DNA of 64,000 bases from Seminavis robusta (Eukaryota > Bacillariophyta > Bacillariophyceae > Naviculales > Naviculaceae): NCBI GenBank assembly GCA_903772945.1, contig CAICTM010000400.1:1-64000 (forward strand), read 5' to 3'. Each line of letters opens with the position of its first letter. The stretch's first letter is position 1. A program made the translations under genes and the position numbers. Shown piece by piece: positions 20,101 to 29,299 of the stretch. A model generated the notes under the pieces. The model had not been told where the DNA came from, did not search any database, and saw only the letters and a list, made by a program, of their open reading frames with translations.

Positions 20101-22185
20101 TTTGTGGGCGCGGTCACGTTCTACAGAGAACTCTTTCCACGTCGGTCACACATCTTGAATCCTCTCTATGCACTTACATCCAAGTCGCGCGGGTTCAAGT
20201 GGCTCGATGTGCATCAAAAAGCTTTTGATCAAGCCAAGGCCGTCATGGCTCGGGATATCTTCATCCGCTCCCTGTATCACAATAAACTATCCATGATCTA
20301 CACAGATGCTAAGTGATTACCAGCTCGGTGCTGTCATCATGCAGGAAGGCAAACCTGTCGCTTACTACTCACGTAAGCTTAATTCTGCCCAGAAAAACTA
20401 TACAACAATGGAGAAGGAATTACTCTCCATCGTTTACACTCTCGATGAGTATCGTTCCATGCTCTACGGTGCTAAGGAACTACACATCCACACGGATCAT
20501 AAGAATCTTACTTATGCCAACCTCAACTCTCAGCGAGTCCTTCGTTGGCGCCTCTTCCTAGAGGAATTCAATCCTCAATTCCATTATATTAAGGGAGAAA
20601 CCAATACACTTGCTGACGCCCTCAGTCGGCTTCCTCGTCAGGAGGGGAAGGGTAATGAGACTCCTTTGTCTTCGATACCGACACAGTATTCTCACAGCCA
20701 GAATCGACAATCTTCCGCAAGTGAAGTGGATGCAGTGTCAGGACCTGAGCGTACCGTACTAGAGACGCGGAAATGCTTAGTGCTTCTCACTTTCCGTTAG
20801 TCAACATTGACACACCATTCGCACTTGACTTCGACGTCATGAAAGGCGAACAAAAGGACGATGAACGTCTACAGAAAGCTGTCAGAGAACAGCCAAAAAG
20901 GTATTTCTCCCAAGTCTTCTCAGACGGCGGTCCAGAAGTAATCTGCTACCGTGAATCCGAAGGCGCAACATTCCGAATATGTTTGCCAGACTCAATGGTG
21001 GAAGACGTCGTACGCTTCTACCATATGACGTTGGTTCATCCAGGGCCACGTCGATTATACGAAACACTTTCACAAGTGTACAAGAACAGTCGCATACATG
21101 GCGCTGTTCAGAATTTATGCCGCACATGCGATGCTTGCCAACGTTGCAAGACTCTAGGGGCAGGATATGGTCATCTGCCACCTAGACAAGCTTTTGCCGT
21201 GCCGTGGTATGAAGTGGCTGTGGATCTCATTGGTCCATGGGAAGTCCGTGATGAACACGGCAAGAAACATAGCTTCTCAGCTCTCACTATGATCGACACA
21301 GTTACCAACTGGCCGGAAATAGTCTTGATAGACAACAAGACTGCGTCACATGTGGGACGACAGTTCGAGAACCATTGGTTGGCGCGATACCCCAAACCAA
21401 TGCGTTGTGTGTATGACCAGGGAGCAGAATTCACTGGCCACGCCTTTCAGGAGATGTTGTTGAAACACGAAGTCTCCACTCACCCGATTTCAATACGAAA
21501 TCCACAAGGCAACTCCATAGTTGAAAGATTACATCAATCTATAGCCAACTCACTTAGGGCTTTGGCTTATGCTCATCCTCCGAACAATGAATTAGGAGCG
21601 CGAACGATGGTGGACACGGCTTTGCAAACAGCAGCCTATGCCGCTCGTGCGACAATGCATCACACGATGAAACTGTCTCCAGGAGCCATGGTGTATGGAC
21701 GAGACATGATACTCAACATCCCTGTTGAGGCCGACTTTCAGTTGTTGAGACAACGACGTGAGGCTCGCATCAACTACAACCTCATGAACGAAAACAAACG
21801 TCGCATTCATTTCGACTACCAAGTCAATGATCAAGTCCTGCGACTAGTTCCTCAGCCCAACAAGTTGGACAACAGAGCAGAGGGACCGTACACTATCACT
21901 AGAGTACATACCAATGGTTCCATAACCATCAGACTTAGTCCTCATATAGAGGAACGCGTCAATATACGCGGAGTCAAGCCTTACAGGCAATGATGAGGTT
22001 TTCCTTCCTTCGCAGTTTCCTCATGTAACAATCCGTCGTCGGATTCAATATAATGCTAACTATGCAGGCTTATCATGCCAAGTAGCAAGCCAGCATACCT
22101 TGCACGACAGCATGCTGGCTCTCGCAACTGTGACTAACTGTGACTAAGCATGACCGCACCAATGCGACAGCTTATAGGGGCAGGG

Positions 22186-22402
22186 TGCAGCGACAAGCCT
22201 GCACAGCTGGAATACACAGGCGTTTCTAGGCCTGGCTGGCTTGCAATCCTGCCTCCACAAAATAGTTGATATTCAACACTGTTGGCCATTGAACAGACCA
22301 AAGATATGTAGGGAGCCAAATATAGATAGCTCCCTACCCAAGACTAGTATTTTAGACTTGTAAACAGCAATAGCCATAATTTTACTTTAGAGGGCTACTG
22401 CA
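22186..22402 (+). repeat. Right LTR (217 bp)
   Basis: Same length and ends as the left LTR, preceded by the purine tract AGGGGCAGGG. It lies about 310 bp upstream of the LRR membrane-protein gene, so its regulatory sequence could affect that gene. Confidence 0.9.
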
Positions 22403-22407
22403 GCAAA
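22403..22407. repeat. Right target-site duplication of the LTR element
   Basis: GCAAA directly after the right LTR; pairs with 16940-16944. Confidence 0.85.
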
Positions 22408-22711
22408 GTCCCAACCATTATTAAAGGTCCTTTATATCATTATTGTAGACTACGATTACGAAGCGGTACTGTATTGTGTATTGGAGCTTTAAGCGTGTTC
22501 CCCTGTTCCCCTCACCCGTCACCCTCAGCTTGTTGTCTGTGCGTGCAGTCTATTTTGCTGCTTGGTCGGCATGCAGCACTGAGCTCTTTCGATACACAAA
22601 CCACAAACGACAAACTCCGGCTACAATCTGGTCTGGTAGCATATCTGAAGCTACTGACATCCTTGTCCTTTCAGTTAGTTATCAAGATAAGAGTTTGGAT
22701 AGTCTAGTGAG
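22408..22711. promoter_or_regulatory. Short 5' flank between LTR element and LRR gene
   Basis: About 300 bp between the retrotransposon's target duplication and the LRR start codon. It has C-rich and T-rich tracts and no recognised promoter box. The element must have landed in or near the original promoter. Confidence 0.3.
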
Positions 22712-24874
22712 ATGATGACTGATCAAATGGAGATTGAGACAAGTGACGTTGAGTGCAGTGCCAATGGGGATCTAGAAACGGAACCGGCATCCATCAACGC
22801 TGAGCAAGAGACTTCTCTTGGAGAGTTGCCAATGGAAATGGCAAGGGCAGAGGATTTTCAAGACTTGGAAGCTTTAAAAGCTCTAAAAGCTACTGAAGAA
22901 ACCACAAGTCTCAAGGATATTGTACCGCTGCCACAGCCATTGCCACATACAACGTCTGCCCAGTCACCAGCACCAGCTACAGTCACTGCAAGAAACTCTT
23001 CTACTACATGCAGTACACCCGGTACCAGTAGTACCGGTACTTCTATGGTCAGATCACAGCTGAACCTCAGTGCCAATGAAGTTAGAGAATCGGAACGGCC
23101 ATATGTCAACACTGAGCAAGGAACAGACATTACTAGTCTACCAATTGCAAAGGCAAACACGCACAGTTTTCAAGATCCGGAAGCTTCCAACAGCCCTACT
23201 GGTACCAATACTACCGGCATGTATACCAGTATCAAGGAGATTGTTCCTTTATCCCAGCGATTTGCAGACCTTCAACTCAACGACCTACTAGATGCTTCCG
23301 AGCAAGCAACCACCATCCAGGATATTGTCCCATTGCATCAGCCATTGCCAGAACCCACTCTTGCCTCCCCACCAGCGGCAGCTACTGTAACCCCAGGAGC
23401 TTATAACGTGACACCTGCTGGGAGGCATCATCCTCCAATGCCCCCAGTACAACTCACACAGCATCCACCACATCCTCCACCACAACTTACAACACCAACA
23501 ACAACAACACCAGAAAGCCCCTCCAATGCACCCCAAGCAACACTACCAACAGCTCTTGTGCATCATCATCATCACAGAAATATACCCACAAGAAAACGAA
23601 AAATACTGGAATGCTGCATCCTGGCAAATGGGGCCTTGGGTATCATTCTACTGGCCGTCATTTTGGTCGCCGTGTTCAGCTCCATCCAGGATGGTGATAC
23701 CATTAACTATCCACCAAAACAGTCCACACCCACCAATACGGATCACAATTCGAATGCTACACCGGACCAACTTTCCTCGAACCAAACTGATAGTGTCAGC
23801 AGCAACAGTTCGTCCAGTTTGGAAGAAGATGACGAAATTGACAATCTACTTATACTGGACAATCTCCCACAACAAACCTTGAACAGTTTGCTAGATCCAT
23901 TCCCCCCCCAAAGTGAGGCGTATCATTGGCTCGAAACTCATCCCGACTTGGACACTTATCCTCAATGGAGACGACGGCAACTCATGGCACTCGCCACCTT
24001 CTACTATGCCTTTGACGGGACACGCTGGCCACTCGGAATCAACCTCGACTGGCTCGATAAAACTCGATCCGAGTGCAACTGGTACTCCAGCTGGATTGGA
24101 TACTGGGCTGATGACGAACTTACCGTCTTTCAACACAACCCCGACAGCCGCATCTGTAACGACAAGGGCGAATACACGGTACTCTACCTGGGCGAGGCTA
24201 GCTCTTTGGGGTTCGCCAAAGACAACATCACCTTTCCGTTCGAATTGTCCTTCCTTTCCACGCTACAAATCTTCAACTGGAGAGCCAATGGACTGTCCAA
24301 GCATAGTGAAAGCGGAGATCATGCTCTCTGGCCTGCCGAGTACTATCAACGCTTGACCAACTTGGAACATCTCAATTTGGGCGAAAACTCCTGGAACACA
24401 CACCTGCCAAGTGAATTTGGCATGCTCACCAAACTCACTTCTTTGAATCTGCAAGAATCCAATCTGCGAGGACGGATTGCCTCCGAGTTAGGACTCCTTT
24501 CCAATCTACAATTTCTCGAGCTCGACACCAACCAGTTCACTGGGTCCATACCGAAAGAACTACAGCAAATACCCACGTTGCGGTTTGTGGAACTGCACTA
24601 CAACCCCTGGCTCACCGGAGACATTCCCACCAACTTTTCCGAATCCATGCAAGGCATGACGCTACGGGGAAATGACTTGTTGCTATCGCCGTCGGGAACC
24701 ACCATCCCACCACCGGTATGCGTGTTGGATGATTTGCAATCGTTGCCGAATTGCCGTTGCGAGATGCACAACGAGACGAGTGCCTGCCCCTGCACATGTA
24801 TACGTGGGGAGGATTGGAATCAGACTACTACTACCAACCGAACCGCGGCGAGTCTCAATAGCACGTCAGGATGA
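22712..24874 (+). CDS. Single-pass membrane protein with extracellular leucine-rich repeats
   Basis: One open frame of 720 residues with no signal peptide. Residues 1-290 are disordered and contain three copies of a short motif around DIVPL or EIVPL (SLKDIVPLPQPLP, SIKEIVPLSQRF, TIQDIVPLHQPLP). A basic stop-transfer sequence (TRKRKILECC) precedes one membrane helix at about 300-323 (ALGIILLAVILVAVFSS). The outer part starts with a Ser/Asn-rich stalk, then a conserved pre-LRR region (YPQWRRRQLMALATFYYAF, ECNWYSSWIGYW) typical of diatom LRR proteins. About five plant-type repeats follow at 545-660 (LNLGENSWNTHLPSEFGML, LELDTNQFTGSIPKEL), then a Cys-rich cap (CRCEMHNETSACPCTC). Orientation N-in is inferred from the positive charges. 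The repeated inner motif may bind a partner. No kinase domain is present. Confidence 0.85.
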   Translation: MMTDQMEIETSDVECSANGDLETEPASINAEQETSLGELPMEMARAEDFQDLEALKALKATEETTSLKDIVPLPQPLPHTTSAQSPAPATVTARNSSTTCSTPGTSSTGTSMVRSQLNLSANEVRESERPYVNTEQGTDITSLPIAKANTHSFQDPEASNSPTGTNTTGMYTSIKEIVPLSQRFADLQLNDLLDASEQATTIQDIVPLHQPLPEPTLASPPAAATVTPGAYNVTPAGRHHPPMPPVQLTQHPPHPPPQLTTPTTTTPESPSNAPQATLPTALVHHHHHRNIPTRKRKILECCILANGALGIILLAVILVAVFSSIQDGDTINYPPKQSTPTNTDHNSNATPDQLSSNQTDSVSSNSSSSLEEDDEIDNLLILDNLPQQTLNSLLDPFPPQSEAYHWLETHPDLDTYPQWRRRQLMALATFYYAFDGTRWPLGINLDWLDKTRSECNWYSSWIGYWADDELTVFQHNPDSRICNDKGEYTVLYLGEASSLGFAKDNITFPFELSFLSTLQIFNWRANGLSKHSESGDHALWPAEYYQRLTNLEHLNLGENSWNTHLPSEFGMLTKLTSLNLQESNLRGRIASELGLLSNLQFLELDTNQFTGSIPKELQQIPTLRFVELHYNPWLTGDIPTNFSESMQGMTLRGNDLLLSPSGTTIPPPVCVLDDLQSLPNCRCEMHNETSACPCTCIRGEDWNQTTTTNRTAASLNSTSG

Positions 24875-25176
24875 AACTTTGGAGCAGACGGCCAGGCTTA
24901 CGGGGAAGGACAAAACGGTAACAAAGCGAATGAAGTAGGGACAATACTACAATCTAAGAGTTGCGTGCGCAGCTTGCCAAATTGGAGCAGAATATAGGTT
25001 TGCTAGCCTTGAGGTTTGTGGTTCTGCTGGTTTTCCGACAGCCATTACAACTTGGGGTACAAATTGGGATCTCCACTCTATTGATCATTCGTTTTGGCCC
25101 ATGTTGACATCCCTCGCGGGCGTATCAATCCACATTGGTTCTACGTCCAGCTATCTACTAGCAAGAAAAATAAATA
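24875..25176. other. Intergenic, nothing recognised
   Basis: Downstream flank of the LRR membrane gene; no coding frame or repeat of note. Confidence 0.4.
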
Positions 25177-26075
25177 CTAAATAGATACGTTAAGGAGCGA
25201 GGGGGGCGAGGCTAGGCCATGCAGTGGCTGCGGTGGTGGGTGGCTGTTGTGGTGGGCATACGGGGAAAGCAATGAGGACGCGATCAGGGCAAAACAAGGG
25301 GGGGGGACAGGGAAGGGGGGTGCATGGAGGAAAACCAGGAAGGACAAGGGAGCAAAATTAGCGGGAGAGTGCAAGGGCACCATCGGCATCCCAGAGAGAA
25401 CGACAGTAGCTCATTGTGCCAGCAGGGACACCAGAGCCACGCATGCAGATGTGGCGGGCCCGAAGAATAGCTAGGCTGAGCCGAGCATTAACGTAGCCAC
25501 GCACCACTGAGTAAGGGCGTTCCCACTTGGCAGCGAGCAAAGCGGAAATACTTTTCGCGAGTGCCTCAGCTTCGGCCCCAAGGAGACCATCAGCAGAGAC
25601 AACAAACGGAGTAAAGTGGCGGCGTTGGGAAAGACAGGCGTCGAGATACTTGCGTTTCTTGTCACGTTCGCCATTGCGAAGGACCTTGTCAGGATCCTTG
25701 CGACAGTGAGAAGCAACATTAAGATTGATGACACGAACATCAATTATGCCGTCAGTTCCGCGTTGCCAGAGGCCACGGATAAGGAGATCACCTCGTTCCT
25801 CGGATGGGAGTCTCTGGAAGGCGAAGCATCTGGAGCTGCAGAGCAACTAAGTTGGATACGGGGTTCGTCGCGAACTGCAGATGGGATGAATGCCTTGGCA
25901 GCGAGATCACCGAGTTCATCACGCACTTCATTGTGGCGTTGGAGAACCAGGCCGCCCTTGGTACAGGAAAGGGCGTGAGTGATAGTCACGGCAGAGGCCC
26001 CAACGAGAAACCGGGAATCGAGCCAGCAAGTCGTTCCTTTGTTGCACCCCCGATCCCACAGAACCTTGCGTTGAC
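25177..26075 (-). mobile_element. 5'-truncated LINE-type retrotransposon remnant (C-terminal zinc finger and endonuclease region)
   Basis: On the minus strand, from about 26060, one frame reads HALSCTKGGLVLQRHNEVRD and SAVRDEPRIQ, a Cys/His block seen after the reverse transcriptase in many protist LINE-like elements. A second frame, reached through a frameshift near 25840, reads RGDLLIRGLWQRGTDGIIDV, then KKRKYLDACLSQRRHFTPFV, then SVVRGYVNARLSLAILRARH, ending in a stop at 25358. The D-x(n)-DV pattern resembles a restriction-like endonuclease of R2-type LINEs. The reverse transcriptase itself is absent, so the copy is truncated. The C-rich tail to about 25177 may be its 3' UTR; both ends are approximate and no target duplication was found. 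I recall the same C-terminal block in many diatom reverse-transcriptase proteins, unverified here. Confidence 0.65.
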
Positions 26076-27742
26076 TTTGAACCGTACCGTACGCTGCAAG
26101 CTAGGTTTGCTGTAGTGGCCGTTAGAGGTTCCAATGCTGGCTTCCGGTGACGGTGACAGAGGGAACTTGAAAGTGCGAAGAGAGTAGCTTTATCATCATC
26201 TCAGCGGGCTTATTTCCAAAACCTATGTTTGGATGTGTCAGGACCGGTATTGCCGCAACACTGACTCTCGGAAGGACGATACCGGTACTGCACTGTGGTA
26301 TGCTGCAATGAAACGCCTTCCTATCCGGAAGGAAGGCAATCTCTTGTTTGAACTTCGTGGCATCATTCTGGGTCAGTCTTGCCGTTGTTGCTTTGCTCTG
26401 GCTGGCTTTGCTTTCTCGGCTTGGTGGTGGCGGTTTTTCTAGTCTACCAGCATAGCAACTAACCGCGCGGTTCCTCAACCATTCTTGCCTGGCTCTTTGA
26501 GCGGTCTTGTTTGGACGGCAACTGGGATACAGTACTAGTACCCATGTGTGAGCCACCGGTATCCAGTTGAGTAGTTGTCTAGCGCTTTTGTGAGCCAAGA
26601 AGCAAAAAGAAGAGGTTACAGCCATTCAAACTGTTCGCTACTTGGTAGGCAGCTGTTACTCAAAGTGGGAACAATGCGCGTGGTGTGCAACAGCGCTGGC
26701 GGAAGCCACAGCCCTTCGAGAGTGAAACTGGCTAGCTACCAGCCAGTACTACCGATGGCTACATGTAGTTCCTGTCGCGTCTTTGCTTCCCGCCACCTGT
26801 GCTTTCGACAGCAGCGATACACCAGCACAGAATGGTTTGAATTTTCTAAAGCCTCGGAGAAGGAGGAATCATCATTGAGAATCTGAGGTATTCTAGAGAC
26901 TTGGGCACCAGCTTGCGCGAGATCTTTGTACAGCACTGCATTGCCTGCAGCTGCGAATTGACACCAACTCTTGAAGCAAGACCATCATCACGACCACAAC
27001 CAGAGAAACTTGTGCATCACCATCGACCCACTCGCTACAGTAATCATTCTAGCTAAGTCTAGACCTACGTCTGAGCAATGGTTACAGCAGGTGTTGCAGT
27101 GTTGGTCATCAGCGTTCCAGCACCTTCTGCACTCACTTCCGAAGTCCAAAGCGGCATACAGAATGCAGAAATCGCTGGAGGTTATATTTACAGATTGAAG
27201 AGGTTCTACCGGTACAATAAAAGCGATTATTATACAGTTCTCGAATTACTGACTCAGTTTCTTTTTCATTCGTCTCTGTACTAAATCCTTCAATGCAAAG
27301 GGGTTCTTTCTGTTGACTCGAATTCGGTTTTGCTTCAATTAAGTTTTAAGCAATATCTTCGAAGAGTCACTGTTCCTGCAACAGCTCAGAAAGCATCGAT
27401 GATGAGGCTGAGGTGGCCACAATTTGCGCCACGATCCTGTGTTTCACCACTGGCTGACTGAGGTGGTTCAATGCTACTGTAGTTACTAGCTAGATCATGA
27501 TGCTCGCTAGAACCTGATAACCTGATGTGTTTGCTCACCGGTATATGGATTGGTCTTGCTTATCTCAACAAAAGCGCAGAGCAAGCAGCAATGACCGTTC
27601 CTGCTCAAAACCTGCTCAAACTTTAAATCAACCCGAGAACTGCTCACAACTTTCAAATCCCATCAAAAGCAAAAGTAACCAAGAGTCTCAACACGACTTT
27701 ACCCCAAACCTACCAGATACTCAAAACCTACCGTACAACACA
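26076..27742. other. Intergenic region, no supported gene
   Basis: A minus-strand open frame at 26625-26122 and a plus-strand one at 27078-27284 show no domain, signal peptide or conserved pattern. The gene to the right could use an upstream in-frame ATG at 27527, but residues from there to 27742 look like translated leader (Asn/Gln/Ser-rich). Confidence 0.4.
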
Positions 27743-28696
27743 ATGATCCCCTCTACTTCCAACGACACCGCCCCCCTCCTCCTTCAGGAAGAAGAGCTCC
27801 TCAAGTACCACGATACCGACGATGACAGTACAACGACTACCAGTTCTGGTAGCAGCTACTACGACAGCGACGACAGCAGCAGCTGGGATAGTGAGGAAGA
27901 CGACGAGGAACTCGTGAATGAAATCACGCAGCAACTGAGCCTCAAGAATCTTCACCTGATCCTCGACACGGCCAATACCGGTACCGGTACTGCCAAGTCC
28001 ACGAGCAGCAGCGCCGACAATGCTGCTGCTCCCACCCTCAATGGCTCCGTGATGCAAGACATTCAAACACGCATGAACCAGATGAAGCACGGAGCCGTCT
28101 ACATTCAGTCCACGGCCAGTGCTACCGGCATTGCCGGCATGGCAGCCGGCAGTGTGGCTCCCACCAGTACTCCTCAAGGTCGACTCGAAGAAATGCTCAA
28201 GGACATTCGCTGCCCGCAAAAGTCGTACTCCAAGGACCAGTGGAGCAAGCACTTTTTGCCCGTGACACAAGATCGTGTCGATGCCTACTCTCTCGAGCTC
28301 TCCAAGCAAGTCCGGGCCGTCAACCTCTCGTATCTTCGTGCTCCTCGTGCGTACAATTGGGACGCCTGCAATCGTCAAGGCGAATCGTTGATTCACTTAG
28401 CCGCACGACGAAGCAACCTCGAGTTGGTCGAGTTCTTGTTGCACAAGGACGCCGTTCTCATGGTTCGCGATGATTACGGCAAGACACCCCTCCACGAAGC
28501 CTGTTGGAGCAAGCAACCCAACTTTGAGATCATTCAGTGGATCCTCACCAAGGCACCGGCATTGGTCTTTTGCAGGGATGCCAGAGGTTTCGCTCCCCTC
28601 GATTACGTGCCTCGTGAATGCTACTCCGCGTGGACGGAATTCCTCGAGAGCCAAAAGGTGTCCCTCCGATTGAATGTGCAGTTGATGGCCTTGTAA
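27743..28696 (+). CDS. Ankyrin-repeat protein with acidic N-terminus
   Basis: From the ATG at 27743 the product is 317 residues; the frame is open back to 27527, but the upstream part looks like leader. Residues 1-60 are Asp/Ser/Thr/Glu-rich (YYDSDDSSSWDSEEDDEELV). Residues 60-160 hold Ala/Ser/Thr-rich linkers. A conserved segment (SLELSKQVRAVNLSYLRA) precedes two to three ankyrin repeats: ESLIHLAARRSNLELVEFLL, YGKTPLHEACWSKQPNFEII and ARGFAPLDYVPRECYSAWTE. The motif YGKTPLHEACW and the ending PLDYV...W are, to my memory, typical of an expanded diatom ankyrin family. There is no signal or membrane segment; a role as a cytoplasmic or nuclear protein-binding adaptor is likely. Confidence 0.8.
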   Translation: MIPSTSNDTAPLLLQEEELLKYHDTDDDSTTTTSSGSSYYDSDDSSSWDSEEDDEELVNEITQQLSLKNLHLILDTANTGTGTAKSTSSSADNAAAPTLNGSVMQDIQTRMNQMKHGAVYIQSTASATGIAGMAAGSVAPTSTPQGRLEEMLKDIRCPQKSYSKDQWSKHFLPVTQDRVDAYSLELSKQVRAVNLSYLRAPRAYNWDACNRQGESLIHLAARRSNLELVEFLLHKDAVLMVRDDYGKTPLHEACWSKQPNFEIIQWILTKAPALVFCRDARGFAPLDYVPRECYSAWTEFLESQKVSLRLNVQLMAL

Positions 28697-29299
28697 ATAA
28701 GCATGCAAACGAGGCCCGCAAGTTTTCTCGCATACCCCTTTTGGTTTCCACGGAACATATTGCATAGAGCGGACGATATCGAGCCGCAACAACGTATATA
28801 CCACAAACGAATACAGCACTGCATGTTCATTTCTACAGCTGCTACGAATTGATTATAAACTCTTACAAAATAAATAGACTTGTTACAAAAAACAACCATG
28901 TGTCAAACTCTAGCTAGCTAGCTAGCTAGCTAGCTAGCTACAGCTTGCAAAACATAGACTCGTGTTGCTTTTTCGCACGGTGCCTGCCTCGAATCGAGGT
29001 GCGAAGTGACCTGCACAAGCGACTGCGACTCCTCTCTATTCCAGGCTCGGACCACCAAGACGAGAGGACCAACAGCTCAAAACCAAACATGCCGATTACA
29101 GCCACAGCCTTGCACTTTTGCATGGATGGTCGCAGCAACTAGGTCAATGCCACCAGACTCGACTGTCTATTTTCTGAATTCGTTCGAGTGGAACACAGAC
29201 TGAAGTAACAGTAACAAGCTCAGGTGAGCTCTCAGGTGCTGCTGGCCGCATGGAAAAAACACAAACTAAAATGTCCAAGAATTACTTTTAACATCGGTT
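28697..29299. other. Convergent intergenic region with (CTAG)n tract
   Basis: Holds the 3' flanks of the ankyrin gene and of the giant gene. It contains a 31-bp perfect CTAG tandem repeat. No coding frame is supported. Confidence 0.5.
28910..28940. repeat. (CTAG)n microsatellite
   Basis: 31 bases of uninterrupted CTAG units. Each unit is its own reverse complement, so the tract can fold on itself. Shorter versions recur in most gaps of the window. Confidence 0.9.

Larger units (their letters stand above)
16945..22402 (+). mobile_element. Ty3/gypsy LTR retrotransposon, broken, young insertion
   Basis: A 5.46-kb element bounded by two 217-bp LTRs that start TG and end CA, flanked by a 5-bp target duplication GCAAA (16940-16944 and 22403-22407). 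The parts lie in the Ty3/gypsy order. A gag-like region (about 17.4-18.2 kb) ends in a Cys/His knuckle (CPVHPESTHTWGEC). A protease-like region is at about 18.6-19.0 kb, reverse transcriptase with a YIDD box at about 19.5-20.3 kb, and RNase H at about 20.3-20.65 kb. Integrase at about 20.8-22.0 kb has an HHCC-type finger (CDACQRC) and a DDE-type core; no chromodomain is seen. A purine tract (22176-22185) abuts the right LTR. The LTRs differ at one site in 217, so insertion was recent. The coding part is broken, with about five breaks, so it looks inactive by itself. Confidence 0.9.

Noticed and set aside
25616-25978. Plus-strand open frame across the LINE remnant
   Set aside because: It is the complement of the recognised endonuclease and zinc-finger block on the minus strand.
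26122-26625. 167-residue minus-strand open frame
   Set aside because: Contains no domain, signal or repeat; composition like random GC-balanced DNA.
28910-28940. CRISPR-like array
   Set aside because: It is a simple CTAG microsatellite without spacers.
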